Assembly (NCBI GenBank): GCA_029267635.1
Contig: JAJUIK010000002.1
Span: 124,001-188,000 of the forward strand
Source: Moraxellaceae bacterium
GTDB lineage: Bacteria; Pseudomonadota; Gammaproteobacteria; Pseudomonadales; Moraxellaceae
DNA: 64,000 nt
Reading direction: 5' to 3'
Below the pieces are notes generated by a model. The model made no database searches and had not been told where the DNA came from. It saw nothing but the letters and a program-made list of their open reading frames with translations. Shown piece after piece: positions 21,477-32,400 of this stretch (position 1 is its first letter; each line of letters opens with the position of its first letter). The translations under genes were made by a program, and so were the position numbers.

Positions 21477-21591
21477 AAACCCGGTCACCAGATCGGTCAT
21501 TATAAATCGTAGTCAGCGTATATCAGCCAGCATAAATGCCAGCGATGCTGACCACAACATGAAAAAGCACATACATTCAAGGAGCAATTGT

Positions 21592-22512
21592 ATGGATCGT
21601 CAAGCGATTGAAAATTTAGTTAAAGCATGTAACGTAGATACTTCTACAGGTCCAGTTGATGCGCGTTTACAACAAGTTGTTGTTCGCCTAGTGACTGACT
21701 TCTACCAAGCGATCGAAGATCTTGACCTTACTCAATCTGAAGTTTGGAAAGGTGTAGAAGCAATCATCGATATGGCAAAAGCTGATGAGTTTGCTCTTTT
21801 AGGTTCTGCTATCGGTCTAGAACACTTCCTTGACCTACGTGCTGATGAAGCTGATGCTAAAGCAGGTTTAACTGGTGGTACTCCACGTACAATCGAAGGT
21901 CCTTTATACGTAGCTGGTGCGCCTGAATCTGTAGGTTTCGCTCGTATGGATGATGGTACTGAAGAAGGTAAAATTGCAACTCTTATCATCGAAGGTAAAG
22001 TGACTGATACTGATGGTGAAGTGCTTTCTGGTGCTAAAGTTGAAATGTGGCATGCGAACAGCAACGGTAACTACTCTTACTTCGACAAGACTCAGTCTCA
22101 CTTCAACCTTCGTCGTACTATCCTTTCTGATGAAAATGGTAACTACACAGCGCAAACAACTATGCCTGTAGGTTACGGTTTGAACCCAGAAGGTCCGTTA
22201 CAACAAATGTTGAACAAACTTTCTCGTCACGGTCAACGTCCTGCGCACGTGCACTATTTCATCTCTGCACCAGGTCACCGCAAATTGACGACTCAGTTCA
22301 ACATCGAAGGCGACAAATACCTTTGGGACGACTTTGCATTCGGTACGCGTGAAGGCCTAGTTGCAACTGCTGTAGACGTAACTGACGAAGCTGAAATCGC
22401 ACGCCGTGGTTTGAAAGGTCCTTTCAAACACATCCAGTTTGACATCGTTCTTCAGAAAGACAAAGAAGGTGCTCCTTCTACTGAAGTTGAACGTCGTCGC
22501 GCAAGCGCTTAA
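21592..22512 (+). CDS. catA: Catechol 1,2-dioxygenase, copy 1 (cat-ben cluster)
   Basis: 306 residues. Intradiol enzyme opening catechol to cis,cis-muconate. The ferric ligands should be Tyr161 (NGNYSYF), Tyr195 (PVGYG), His219 and His221 (PAHVHYF), matching the known Tyr/Tyr/His/His set. The N-terminal helical domain is the dimer linker that binds lipid. The ATG at 21592 has AAGGAGC upstream. A second copy at 41971 differs at 14 residues, and the nucleotide differences are very unevenly spread. In A. baylyi catA lies apart from catBC; here it sits between catC and benA. Confidence 0.96.
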   Translation: MDRQAIENLVKACNVDTSTGPVDARLQQVVVRLVTDFYQAIEDLDLTQSEVWKGVEAIIDMAKADEFALLGSAIGLEHFLDLRADEADAKAGLTGGTPRTIEGPLYVAGAPESVGFARMDDGTEEGKIATLIIEGKVTDTDGEVLSGAKVEMWHANSNGNYSYFDKTQSHFNLRRTILSDENGNYTAQTTMPVGYGLNPEGPLQQMLNKLSRHGQRPAHVHYFISAPGHRKLTTQFNIEGDKYLWDDFAFGTREGLVATAVDVTDEAEIARRGLKGPFKHIQFDIVLQKDKEGAPSTEVERRRASA

Positions 22513-22533
22513 TTAGTAAAACATAAGGAACTG

Positions 22534-22568
22534 CAACGCTTCATTCCTCTTCTGGCAATGAAGCGTTG
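22534..22568 (+). promoter_or_regulatory. Strong intercistronic hairpin between catA and benA
   Basis: CAACGCTTCATT and AATGAAGCGTTG form a perfect 12-base stem with an 11-base loop. No T run follows, and benA begins 38 bases later with its own GGAGAG site. It could act as an mRNA stabiliser, a processing site or an attenuator setting the cat/ben ratio. Confidence 0.6.
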
Positions 22569-22606
22569 TGGTGACTTCCTAACATTTGGAAAGTCGGAGA
22601 GCGGAC

Positions 22607-23989
22607 ATGCCACGTATTCCTGTAATCAATACTAGCCATCTAGATCGCATTGATGAATTACTTGTTGAAAACTACGAAACAGGTGAATTCAAACTTCATC
22701 GTTCTGTCTTCACGGACCAGGACATTTTTGACCTTGAAATGAAATATATTTTCGAGGGCAACTGGGTATACTTGGCACATGAAAGCCAAATTCCAAATAT
22801 CAACGATTACTACACGACTAACATCGGTCGTCAGCCAATCATCATTGCACGTAACCGTAACGGTGAATTAAACGCAATGATCAATGCGTGTTCACACCGT
22901 GGTGCAGAGCTTTGCCGTTACAAACGTGGTAACAAAGCAACTTATACCTGCCCATTCCACGGCTGGACATTCAACAACTCTGGTAAGTTGTTAAAAGTTA
23001 AAGATCCTACTGATGCGGGTTATTCTGACTGCTTCAACAAAGAAGGTTCACACGACCTTAAGAAAGTTGCACGTTTTGAAAACTACAAAGGCTTCTTGTT
23101 CGGTAGCTTGAACCCAGACGTTCCGTCTCTTGAAGAATATCTTGGTGAAGCAACTAAAATCATCGACATGATCGTTGGTCAGTCTGAAGAAGGTCTTGAA
23201 GTTCTTCGTGGTGCTTCTACCTATACTTATGAAGGTAACTGGAAACTGACTGCTGAAAACGGTGCCGATGGTTACCACGTTTCTGCTGTTCACTGGAACT
23301 ATGCTGCGACAACTCAGCAACGTAAAGAAAAACAAGGCGGCGACAACATTCGTGCGATGAGCGCTGGTTCTTGGGGTAAACAAGGCGGTGGTTCTTACGG
23401 TTTCGAAAACGGCCACATGCTGCTTTGGACTCAATGGGCTAACCCAGAAGACCGTCCAAACTTCCCGAAAAAAGACGAATACACCGAGAAATACGGTGCA
23501 GCTATGGCGAAATGGATGATCGAGCGTTCTCGTAACCTTTGTATCTATCCAAACGTTTATTTCATGGATCAATTCGGCTCACAAATCCGTGTTCTTCGTC
23601 CATTATCTGTCGATAAGACTGAAGTAACGATTTACTGTATCGCACCTAAAGGTGAAGCACCTGAAGCACGTGCACGCCGTATCCGTCAGTACGAAGACTT
23701 CTTCAACGCTTCTGGTATGGCTACTCCGGATGACTTGGAAGAGTTCCGTGCATGTCAAGCAGGTTACCAAGGTATCGCGCTTGAGTGGAACGACATGAGC
23801 CGTGGTTCTAAACACTGGATCCAAGGCCCAGATGATGCTGCAAATGAAATCGGTTTGAAACCAAAACTTTCTGGTGTGAAAACTGAAGACGAAGGTTTAT
23901 ACCTAGCTCAACACGAGTACTGGTTGAAACTTATGAAGAAAGCGATTGCGACTGAAAAAGAGATTGCTGCTGAAGGAGAACAAGCATGA
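22607..23989 (+). CDS. benA: Benzoate 1,2-dioxygenase, large (alpha) oxygenase subunit
   Basis: 460 residues. The Rieske cluster is [29 protein letters not shown] (about residues 97-125). The mononuclear iron site contains the histidines in [14 protein letters not shown]. With BenB it forms the oxygenase that dihydroxylates benzoate to the cis-diol carboxylate, with electrons supplied by BenC. The ATG at 22607 is preceded by GGAGAGCGG. benB starts within the last four bases (ATGA), so subunits are made in step. Confidence 0.95.
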   Translation: MPRIPVINTSHLDRIDELLVENYETGEFKLHRSVFTDQDIFDLEMKYIFEGNWVYLAHESQIPNINDYYTTNIGRQPIIIARNRNGELNAMINACSHRGAELCRYKRGNKATYTCPFHGWTFNNSGKLLKVKDPTDAGYSDCFNKEGSHDLKKVARFENYKGFLFGSLNPDVPSLEEYLGEATKIIDMIVGQSEEGLEVLRGASTYTYEGNWKLTAENGADGYHVSAVHWNYAATTQQRKEKQGGDNIRAMSAGSWGKQGGGSYGFENGHMLLWTQWANPEDRPNFPKKDEYTEKYGAAMAKWMIERSRNLCIYPNVYFMDQFGSQIRVLRPLSVDKTEVTIYCIAPKGEAPEARARRIRQYEDFFNASGMATPDDLEEFRACQAGYQGIALEWNDMSRGSKHWIQGPDDAANEIGLKPKLSGVKTEDEGLYLAQHEYWLKLMKKAIATEKEIAAEGEQA

Positions 23990-24477
23990 GCGCGATTACT
24001 TTAGAAAACATTGCTCAATTCCTTTATCGTGAAGCACGTTTCCTTGATGACGAGCAATGGGATAACTGGTTAGAGTGCTACGCTCCGAATGCACAATTCT
24101 GGATGCCAGCTTGGGACGACAACGATACGTTGACCGAAGATCCTCAGTCTGAAATTTCTTTGATTTTCTATCCAGACCGTCAAGGTTTAGAAGACCGTGT
24201 GTTCCGTATCAAAACTGAACGATCTTCTGCAACTATGCCGGATACCCGTACAAGCCACAACATCAACAACATTGAGATTGTGGAACAGAACGGTGACCAA
24301 GTGACTGTACGTTTTAACTGGAATACTTTAAGTTTCCGTTACAAGAAAAACTACAGCTACTTTGGTATGTCTCGTTATGTTATCGATTTCTCTGGTGAAC
24401 AACCGAAAATCGTGAGCAAGTATGTCGTATTGAAAAACGACTATATCAATCAAGTGATTGATGTCTACCATATCTAA
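23986..24477 (+). CDS. benB: Benzoate 1,2-dioxygenase, small (beta) subunit
   Basis: 163 residues, the cone-shaped NTF2-like beta subunit of ring-hydroxylating dioxygenases. Family features: [65 protein letters not shown] and [11 protein letters not shown]. Overlaps benA by four bases. A GC-rich hairpin follows before benC. Confidence 0.95.
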   Translation: MSAITLENIAQFLYREARFLDDEQWDNWLECYAPNAQFWMPAWDDNDTLTEDPQSEISLIFYPDRQGLEDRVFRIKTERSSATMPDTRTSHNINNIEIVEQNGDQVTVRFNWNTLSFRYKKNYSYFGMSRYVIDFSGEQPKIVSKYVVLKNDYINQVIDVYHI

Positions 24478-24504
24478 GTTGATTAGATTATCTTATTAAT
24501 CCCC

Positions 24505-24537
24505 GGCCCTGGGCTCAATGGAATGTTGGCCCGGGCC
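24505..24537 (+). promoter_or_regulatory. GC-rich hairpin between benB and benC
   Basis: GGCCC(T)GGGC pairs with GCCCGGGCC: nine G-C pairs with a single bulged T and a loop of about 14 bases, in the 96-base benB-benC gap. No T run. A stable 3' structure here would protect benAB mRNA and lower benC expression, fitting the need for more oxygenase than reductase; this is inference. Confidence 0.55.
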
Positions 24538-24543
24538 ATCTGA

Positions 24544-25590
<1,047 letters not shown>

Positions 25591-25630
25591 GTTCTAACCC
25601 GGTTATACAGTCAAGATAAAGGAAACAAAG

Positions 25631-26413
25631 ATGAGTCAACAACGTTTCAGCAATAAAGTGGTCATTGTAACAGGTGCTGCACAAGGCATCGGTCGTGGTG
25701 TTGCCCTGCGCGTTGCCCGTGAAGGCGGCAAGGTCGTGATGGCAGATTTCTCTGAGTATGTCGAAGATGTACTGAAAGAAGTTCAGGAAGCCGGTGGTGA
25801 AGCCATTACTGTGCGTGCTGATCTGGAACACTTTGAAGGTGCTGAAAAAGTTGTCAATGCAGCCTTAGAAAAATTTGGCCGCGTAGATGTACTCATCAAC
25901 AACGTGGGCGGTGCAATCTGGATGAAACCTTTTCAGGAGTTCCAACCTGAAGAAGTGGAAAAAGAAGTTCGCCGCTCGCTGTTCCCAACGATGTGGTGCT
26001 GCCGTGCAGTATTGCCAACCATGATCGCGCAACAAGCGGGTGCGATTGTGAACGTATCTTCTGTAGCGACACGTGGTATTAACCGTATTCCTTACTCTGC
26101 CGCTAAAGGTGGTGTAAATGGTCTCACCGCTTCTCTTGCTTTTGAACATGCCAAAGATGGTATTCGTGTCAATGCGGTTGCGACTGGTGGTACAGAAGCA
26201 CCTCCACGTAAAGTGCCACGTAATAGCGCACCAATGTCTGAACAGGACAAAGCGTGGATGCAAGAAGTGGTTGATCAAACTGTTGACCGTACCTTCTTCA
26301 AACGCTACGGCACGATTGATGAACAAGTTAATGCCATCACTTTCCTTGCTTCTGATGAAGCATCCTACATTACAGGTAGCGTCGTTCCTGTAGGTGGTGG
26401 TGACATGGGCTAA
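25631..26413 (+). CDS. benD: 1,6-dihydroxycyclohexa-2,4-diene-1-carboxylate dehydrogenase
   Basis: 260-residue short-chain dehydrogenase converting benzoate cis-diol to catechol with loss of CO2. NAD-binding GAAQGIGRG, structural NNVGG, catalytic Ser in NVSS, and YSAAKGG for the Tyr-Lys pair. AAGGAAACAAAG precedes the ATG. Context in the ben cluster makes the specific name secure. Confidence 0.94.
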   Translation: MSQQRFSNKVVIVTGAAQGIGRGVALRVAREGGKVVMADFSEYVEDVLKEVQEAGGEAITVRADLEHFEGAEKVVNAALEKFGRVDVLINNVGGAIWMKPFQEFQPEEVEKEVRRSLFPTMWCCRAVLPTMIAQQAGAIVNVSSVATRGINRIPYSAAKGGVNGLTASLAFEHAKDGIRVNAVATGGTEAPPRKVPRNSAPMSEQDKAWMQEVVDQTVDRTFFKRYGTIDEQVNAITFLASDEASYITGSVVPVGGGDMG

Positions 26414-26456
26414 TCACCCAAGACGACTGACAAGATCGTGAGCATGGAGGCATACG

Positions 26457-27674
26457 GTGTCTAATCTGATCCAGACGTTAAAACAGGATTGGTCGATTTC
26501 AGCAACTGTCGCAGGATTTTTGGCAGTGCTGATTTCTTATTCCGGTCCCCTGATTATTTTTTTTCAGGCCGCACAAAAAGCCAATGTTAGCCCCGAAATG
26601 ATGATGTCCTGGATTTGGGGCATTTCTATTGGTGCTGCACTCACCGGCATTTATTTATCGATTCGTTTTAAAACGCCGGTGATTACGGCTTGGTCTGCCC
26701 CTGGGACAGCATTACTGGTGACCCTGTTTCCCAGTATCAGCCTGAATGAAGCGATCGGTGCTTATATTATTGCCGCGTTGGCTATTTTCCTGATCGGGAT
26801 CAGTGGTTATTTTGACAAGCTGCTGCAATGGATTCCCCAAGGTCTGGCGGCAGGCATGATGGCGGGAATTTTATTCCAGTTTGGTCTAGGGCTGTTTAAA
26901 GCCACCAATTCCATGCCCTATGTGGTATTTGGCATGCTGGCTTGCTATTTGGTGGCAAAACGTCTTACACCCCGCTATACCATGATTTGGGTCTTAATCG
27001 CAGGAATTGTTTTGGCGCTCAGTCTTGGACGGATCAATCCGGTTGAGATGCATTTTGCCTTTGCCATTCCACAGTTCATTGCGCCGGAATGGTCATGGAA
27101 TGCTACTTTTAACCTGGCTATTCCGCTCATTTTGGTCAGTCTGACCGGACAATTTTTACCGGGTATGGCGATCTTAAGACTGAGTGATTACAACACGCCT
27201 GCCAAGCCGATTATCGCTGCTTCGAGCATCGCCTCTTTGGCTGTGGCCTGTGTCGGTGGGATTACCATTGTGCTTGCATCGATTACCGCTGCGCTGTGTA
27301 CCGGTAAAGATGCGCATGAATTGAAAGAGAAACGCTATATTGCCGGCATTGCGAACGGCATTTTTTACATTCTGGGTGGTTTGTTTGCAGGCAGTATTGT
27401 CATGCTATTCAGCCTGCTTCCGAGAGAGCTGATAGCCGCTTTGGCAGGACTGGCCCTACTCGGCGCGATTGCCACCAATGTTACGGTTGCAATGAAAGAA
27501 GAAACCCAGAGAGATGCTGCTTTAATCACATTCCTTGCCACTGTGTCGGGAATGAGTTTTTTAGGTTTAAGTTCCGTATTTTGGGGAATCTGTATTGGCT
27601 TGATTGCCCATCTGATTCTCTCCAAAAATACACCGTTGACCAATACAACGCCTCCAACATCTTCACGCGCTTAA
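26457..27674 (+). CDS. benE: Benzoate/H+ symporter BenE family
   Basis: 405 residues with 11-12 hydrophobic segments. Start GTG at 26457 with GGAGG upstream. The VTAWSAPGTALLVTLFP and GLAAGMMAGILFQFGLGLFKA segments and AALCTGKDAHE near residue 280 match BenE. It imports benzoate. In A. baylyi a second transporter gene, benK, and a porin gene, benP, adjoin ben; neither is seen here. Confidence 0.92.
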   Translation: MSNLIQTLKQDWSISATVAGFLAVLISYSGPLIIFFQAAQKANVSPEMMMSWIWGISIGAALTGIYLSIRFKTPVITAWSAPGTALLVTLFPSISLNEAIGAYIIAALAIFLIGISGYFDKLLQWIPQGLAAGMMAGILFQFGLGLFKATNSMPYVVFGMLACYLVAKRLTPRYTMIWVLIAGIVLALSLGRINPVEMHFAFAIPQFIAPEWSWNATFNLAIPLILVSLTGQFLPGMAILRLSDYNTPAKPIIAASSIASLAVACVGGITIVLASITAALCTGKDAHELKEKRYIAGIANGIFYILGGLFAGSIVMLFSLLPRELIAALAGLALLGAIATNVTVAMKEETQRDAALITFLATVSGMSFLGLSSVFWGICIGLIAHLILSKNTPLTNTTPPTSSRA

Positions 27675-27709
27675 ACTCGTGTGCAGGTGAAGTTTGATTA
27701 GGAAATATT

Positions 27710-28381
27710 ATGATCGACAAAAGCAAAGCTTCCTTAACAGAAGTGCTTTCACAAATTAAAGATGGTTCAACCGTCATGATTGGTGGCTTCGGCACCGCAG
27801 GTCAGCCCGCTGAACTGATTGATGGCTTGATTGAACTGGGCGTAAAAGATCTGGTGATCGTCAACAACAACGCCGGTAATGGTGACTATGGCCTGGCAAA
27901 ACTACTGAAAGCAGGTGCCGTACGTAAAATCATCTGTTCTTTCCCACGTCAGTCTGACTCTTGGGTATTCGACGAGCTATACCGTGCTGGCAAAATCGAA
28001 CTTGAGTTAGTGCCACAAGGTAACCTGGCTTGCCGTATCCAGGCTGCAGGTATGGGCTTGGGTCCAATCTACACCCCTACTGGTTTTGGTACGTTGCTTG
28101 CTGAAGGCAAACCAACCATGAACTATGAAGGCAAAGACTACGTGCTGGAAAATCCGATCAAAGCGGACTTTGCCTTGATCAAAGCACATAAAGGCGACCG
28201 TTGGGGCAACCTGGTGTACCGCAAATCTGCACGTAACTTCGGCCCAATCATGGCGATGGCGGCAGACGTAACGATTGCCCAAGTGTCTGAAGTAGTAGAA
28301 CTCGGTGAGCTTGATCCGGAACACATCATCACCCCGGGCATTTTCGTAAAACACGTGGTTCAAGTAACCCCGGCACAGTAA
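27710..28381 (+). CDS. catI: 3-oxoadipate CoA-transferase subunit A
   Basis: 223 residues; the glycine-rich CoA-binding N-terminus is MIGGFGTAGQPAELIDGLIELG and NNNAGNG follows. With subunit B it transfers CoA from succinyl-CoA to 3-oxoadipate. In A. baylyi near-identical pcaIJ and catIJ sets exist; the position within the cat-ben run argues for catI. Confidence 0.93.
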   Translation: MIDKSKASLTEVLSQIKDGSTVMIGGFGTAGQPAELIDGLIELGVKDLVIVNNNAGNGDYGLAKLLKAGAVRKIICSFPRQSDSWVFDELYRAGKIELELVPQGNLACRIQAAGMGLGPIYTPTGFGTLLAEGKPTMNYEGKDYVLENPIKADFALIKAHKGDRWGNLVYRKSARNFGPIMAMAADVTIAQVSEVVELGELDPEHIITPGIFVKHVVQVTPAQ

Positions 28382-28402
28382 TTGGCGACTAAGGAGAACT
28401 TC

Positions 28403-29056
28403 ATGAGCTATAGCAAACTTACTCGCGACCAGATTGCTGAACGTGTTGCGCAAGACATTCCAGATGGTGCCTATGTGAACCTCGGTATTGGCCTACCAAC
28501 CCGTATTTCCAATTACCTGCCATCTGACAAAGACGTGTTCCTACACTCTGAAAACGGTCTGTTGGCGTTTGGTCCACCACCAGCCGAAGAAGACCGTGAT
28601 CCGGAACTGATCAATGCAGGTAAAGAATTTGTCACGATGTTGACCGGTGGCTGTTTCTTCCACCATGGTGACTCTTTCGCCATGATGCGTGGTGGTCACC
28701 TGGATATCGCAGTACTGGGTGCTTTCCAAGTGGCTGAAAATGGTGACCTAGCGAACTGGCACACTGGTGCACCGGACGCGATTCCTGCCGTAGGTGGCGC
28801 GATGGACCTGGCTGTTGGTGCGAAGAAAGTCTTCATCACCACAGATCACGTGACCAAAAAAGGCGAACCTAAAATCGTTGCAGAGCTCAGCTATCCAGCA
28901 ACTGGCTTGAAATGCGTGGATCGCATCTATACCGACCTGTGCGTGATTGATGTAACACCAGAAGGCATGAAAGTAATTGAGAAGGTTGACGGTTTAAGCT
29001 TTGAAGAATTACAAGCGATGACCGGTGCCAAACTGATTGATGCCACTCAGGCTTAA
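28403..29056 (+). CDS. catJ: 3-oxoadipate CoA-transferase subunit B
   Basis: 217 residues from the ATG at 28403, which follows AAGGAG; the ORF track begins seven codons upstream at TTG. The active-site glutamate lies in the family motif HSENGLLAFGPPP. NLGIGLPTRISNYLP is the other conserved block. It begins 21 bases after catI and completes the heteromeric transferase. Confidence 0.93.
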   Translation: MSYSKLTRDQIAERVAQDIPDGAYVNLGIGLPTRISNYLPSDKDVFLHSENGLLAFGPPPAEEDRDPELINAGKEFVTMLTGGCFFHHGDSFAMMRGGHLDIAVLGAFQVAENGDLANWHTGAPDAIPAVGGAMDLAVGAKKVFITTDHVTKKGEPKIVAELSYPATGLKCVDRIYTDLCVIDVTPEGMKVIEKVDGLSFEELQAMTGAKLIDATQA

Positions 29057-29074
29057 GGGGAAAGGAATAACAAC

Positions 29075-30280
29075 ATGAAAAATGCCTATATTGTAGATGC
29101 AATCCGTACGCCATTTGGCCGTTATGCCGGTGGTTTGTCACCTGTCCGTGCCGATGACTTAGGTGCATTACCGATCAAAGCCTTGATGGAACGTAATCCA
29201 TCCGTGAACTGGGAACAGGTTGATGACCTGATCTACGGCTGTGCCAACCAGGCCGGTGAAGACAACCGTAACGTGGGCCGTATGTCTGGCCTGTTGTCTG
29301 GCTTGCCATATCAGGTTCCAGCAACCACTTTAAACCGTCTTTGCGGTTCATCCCTCGATGCGATCGCGACTGCTGCACGTGCGATCAAATCAGGTGAAGC
29401 GAACCTGATTATTGCCGGTGGTGTTGAATCGATGTCTCGTGCCCCTTTTGTCATGGGTAAATCAGACAGCGCATTTGGCCGTAGTCAAAAAATTGAAGAC
29501 ACCACCATGGGCTGGCGTTTTATCAATCCAAAGCTGAAAGAAATGTATGGCGTGGAAACCATGCCACAAACTGCAGAAAACTTGGCAGAACAATTCAACA
29601 TTTCCCGTGAAGACCAAGACAAATTTGCTTTGCAAAGCCAACAACGTTGCGCAGCTGCACAAGCACGTGGTTACTTTGCTAAAGAAATCGTGCCAGTGGT
29701 GATTCCACAGCGTAAAGGTGATCCGGTTGTCATCGATACTGATGAACATCCACGTGCCTCGACCACTGCTGAAGGTCTAGCCAAACTGAAACCAGTGGTC
29801 AAAGCTGACGGTACTGTGACTGCAGGTAATGCCTCAGGCATCAATGACGGTGCAGCAGCGCTATTAATTGCTTCTGATGAAGCGATTGCCCAATACAACC
29901 TAAAACCACGTGCCAAGATTATTGGTGCAACCGTGGTCGGTGTAGAACCACGTATCATGGGCTTTGGTCCGGCACCAGCGATCAAGAAACTGTTGGCTCA
30001 AACGGGTTTAACCCTTGAGCAAATGGATGTGATTGAATTGAACGAAGCGTTCTCTGCACAAGCCTTGTCTTGTACCCGTGACTTAGGTCTTGCGGACGAT
30101 GCAGCACATGTCAACCCGAATGGTGGTGCGATTGCTTTGGGTCACCCACTCGGTGCTTCAGGTGCACGTCTAGTGACAACTGCATTGAACCAGCTTGAAG
30201 CAACTGGCGGCAAGTATGGTCTGTGCTCAATGTGTATCGGTGTGGGTCAAGGCATTGCCTTGATTATTGAACGCGTGTAA
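29075..30280 (+). CDS. catF: 3-oxoadipyl-CoA thiolase
   Basis: 401-residue thiolase. The acylated cysteine lies in [17 protein letters not shown] (about residue 90); [17 protein letters not shown] and [16 protein letters not shown] carry the catalytic His and second Cys. It cleaves 3-oxoadipyl-CoA to succinyl-CoA and acetyl-CoA. pcaF is the name of the equivalent protocatechuate-pathway gene; catF is chosen by context. Confidence 0.94.
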   Translation: MKNAYIVDAIRTPFGRYAGGLSPVRADDLGALPIKALMERNPSVNWEQVDDLIYGCANQAGEDNRNVGRMSGLLSGLPYQVPATTLNRLCGSSLDAIATAARAIKSGEANLIIAGGVESMSRAPFVMGKSDSAFGRSQKIEDTTMGWRFINPKLKEMYGVETMPQTAENLAEQFNISREDQDKFALQSQQRCAAAQARGYFAKEIVPVVIPQRKGDPVVIDTDEHPRASTTAEGLAKLKPVVKADGTVTAGNASGINDGAAALLIASDEAIAQYNLKPRAKIIGATVVGVEPRIMGFGPAPAIKKLLAQTGLTLEQMDVIELNEAFSAQALSCTRDLGLADDAAHVNPNGGAIALGHPLGASGARLVTTALNQLEATGGKYGLCSMCIGVGQGIALIIERV

Positions 30281-30296
30281 GGATTGGAGAATTTGA

Positions 30297-31073
30297 ATGG
30301 CAACTTTTCAATCGAATGATGCGGTGATCAATTACCAGACTTTTGGTGATGCCAGCAAACCGGCTTTGGTGTTTTCTAACTCGTTAGGCACCAACTATGG
30401 CATGTGGCAAAAACAGTTTAACCATTTTAAAGACAGCCATTTTGTGATCTGCTATGACACGCGTGGTCATGGTTCATCTTCTGCACCGCAAGGTCCATAT
30501 ACTTTGGATCAATTGGGTCAGGACGTGGTGAATCTACTTGATCACCTGAATATTGCCAAAGCAGACTTCTGTGGTATTTCCATGGGTGGTTTGACTGGTC
30601 AATGGTTAGCCATTAACAAAGCTGAACGTTTTAACCACGTGATTGTGTGTAATACTGCAGCGAAAATTGGTCAGGAAGCTGCTTGGTTAGATCGTGCCAA
30701 ACTGGTGCGTGAACAAGGCTTGCAACCGATCGCGTCTACTGCAGCATCACGCTGGTTTACCGAACCCTTTATCCAGAGCCAAGCGGCAGTTGTGGAAAAT
30801 CTGAGTAACGACCTTGCAGCTGGCAGCGCAGAAGGTTACGCAAGCTGCTGCGAAGCTTTGGCTAAAGCGGATCTTCGTGAACAACTGAAAGACATCACGG
30901 TTCCCGTACTGGTGATTGCAGGCCAACAGGATCCTGTAACGACAGTGGCTGATGGTCAGTTCATGATTGAGCGCATTCCAAATGCAAAAATGTTTGAAAT
31001 TAATGCATCGCACATTTCAAACGTGGAATTGCCGGAAGACTTCAATCAGGCTGTGAGCGAATTTATCGCTTAA
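30297..31073 (+). CDS. catD: 3-oxoadipate enol-lactonase
   Basis: 258-residue alpha/beta hydrolase hydrolysing 3-oxoadipate enol-lactone. Nucleophile in CGISMGGLTGQWLA, aspartate in GQQDPVTTV, histidine in NASHISNVE. Last gene of the run, 17 bases after catF, followed by a strong terminator. Its step precedes CatIJ, so gene order does not follow pathway order. Confidence 0.94.
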   Translation: MATFQSNDAVINYQTFGDASKPALVFSNSLGTNYGMWQKQFNHFKDSHFVICYDTRGHGSSSAPQGPYTLDQLGQDVVNLLDHLNIAKADFCGISMGGLTGQWLAINKAERFNHVIVCNTAAKIGQEAAWLDRAKLVREQGLQPIASTAASRWFTEPFIQSQAAVVENLSNDLAAGSAEGYASCCEALAKADLREQLKDITVPVLVIAGQQDPVTTVADGQFMIERIPNAKMFEINASHISNVELPEDFNQAVSEFIA

Positions 31074-31086
31074 ATTCTTTTTGAAT

Positions 31087-31122
31087 AAAATAAACCCACC
31101 ACACGGTGGGTTTATTTTTTAT
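31087..31122 (+). terminator. Terminator ending the cat-ben run
   Basis: AAAATAAACCCACC-ACAC-GGTGGGTTTATTTTTT, a long perfect stem with T run just after catD. It is the only canonical terminator I found between catB and catD, consistent with one long transcript or an internally promoted series. Confidence 0.92.
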
Positions 31123-31155
31123 ATTGTAGGTCTAAATTATAGCTTGATTACACAG

Positions 31156-32400
31156 CTAAATCGGCAAATCCTGCTCCAGCAAGGCTCCTAGCATCACGGC
31201 GGTAGCTGCCGATAAGGTCCAACCCAGATGACCATGTCCAGTATGATAATAGACCCGAGGCCGTTTACCCCGTGAAATCACGGGCATCATGTTCGGCATC
31301 ATGGGTCTTAAGCCTGCCCAAGGTATAATTTGCTCGGTTGAAATCCGGAAGTTATCATTGACCCAGTTCACCAAGGGCTGGATGCGATCAGCACGAATAT
31401 CACGGTTATAGCCATTAAACTCTGCTGTTCCGGCAACCCTTAAACGGTCTGCCCCCAAGCGGCTACTGACGATCTTGGCACTTTCATCCAGCAGACTGAT
31501 CCATGGCGCATGCTGTTGGCTCTCCGGATCATTGAGTGGTACCGTAATCGAATAGCCTTTAACCGGATAAACTTGAATATGATCTCCGAGCAATTGTGAT
31601 AAAGCATAGCTACTCACGCCGCCACAAATCACCACTGCATCCACAGGAAAATGGGTCTGTTCAACCGTAGCGGGATGCATATTTTCTGCGCTGGCCTGAT
31701 AAAGCAGATGAATACCACGGTCATGATGGCTAAAATCTACCACATCAACCCCGTATAAAAACTTCACGCCCTTTTCTGCACAAACGTGTGACAGACCGGC
31801 ACAGAATTTATGGATATCCCCTGTTGCATCGCCCGGGGTATAAAAGCCACCGACATAATGCCCTGTTAAGCTCGGTTCAAGTTTGCGCATTTCATCTGGC
31901 GTTACCGCATAACGTTCCAGTCCGGATTTGTTCAATAGCTGATTGATGGCTTGAGCGGCCTGAAAATCACTATCATGATGAAAAATATGTAAAATTCCTT
32001 TCTTCACCAGATCAAAATCAAAATGTTCCTTTTCTGCAATCTCAAACATTTTGTTACGTGACAACAAGGCCAGACGCACCGTTTCCATGGTATTGGTTTC
32101 ATAAGCTGGAATACTGCGCAAAAACTCAAACAGCCAAGAATATTTATGCAAACTGAATGATGGATTGAGTAATAACGGTGCATCCTTTTTACTGATCCAT
32201 TTCAGGCCTTTCATAACCGTGGACCGGGTGTTCCAGACTTCCGCATTACAGGCCGAAAGCTGCCCGCCATTGGCATAAGAGGTTTCCATGCCTGCATATA
32301 GATGGCGATCCAGTACGGTGACTTCATAACCCAGACTATTCAGGATATAACCCGATGTCACACCCGTAATCCCGGCACCAATCACAGCGATATGTGGCAT
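31156..32400 (-). CDS. dadA: D-amino acid dehydrogenase
   Basis: 414 residues. FAD-binding N-terminus MPHIAVIGAGITGVTSGYILNSLGYEVTVLDR, then SYANGGQLSACNAEVWN, PVKGYSITVPL, GLRPMMPNMMPVIS and HTGHGHLGWTLSAATA, the DadA pattern. It oxidises D-amino acids to 2-oxo acids, passing electrons to the respiratory chain. DadA normally pairs with alanine racemase DadX; none is adjacent. Convergent with catD across the terminator. Confidence 0.85.
   Translation of the reverse strand: MPHIAVIGAGITGVTSGYILNSLGYEVTVLDRHLYAGMETSYANGGQLSACNAEVWNTRSTVMKGLKWISKKDAPLLLNPSFSLHKYSWLFEFLRSIPAYETNTMETVRLALLSRNKMFEIAEKEHFDFDLVKKGILHIFHHDSDFQAAQAINQLLNKSGLERYAVTPDEMRKLEPSLTGHYVGGFYTPGDATGDIHKFCAGLSHVCAEKGVKFLYGVDVVDFSHHDRGIHLLYQASAENMHPATVEQTHFPVDAVVICGGVSSYALSQLLGDHIQVYPVKGYSITVPLNDPESQQHAPWISLLDESAKIVSSRLGADRLRVAGTAEFNGYNRDIRADRIQPLVNWVNDNFRISTEQIIPWAGLRPMMPNMMPVISRGKRPRVYYHTGHGHLGWTLSAATAVMLGALLEQDLPI

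Noticed and set aside
22586-22606. Earlier in-frame start for benA
   Set aside because: The extra seven residues have no family match and the ATG at 22607 has a proper ribosome site.
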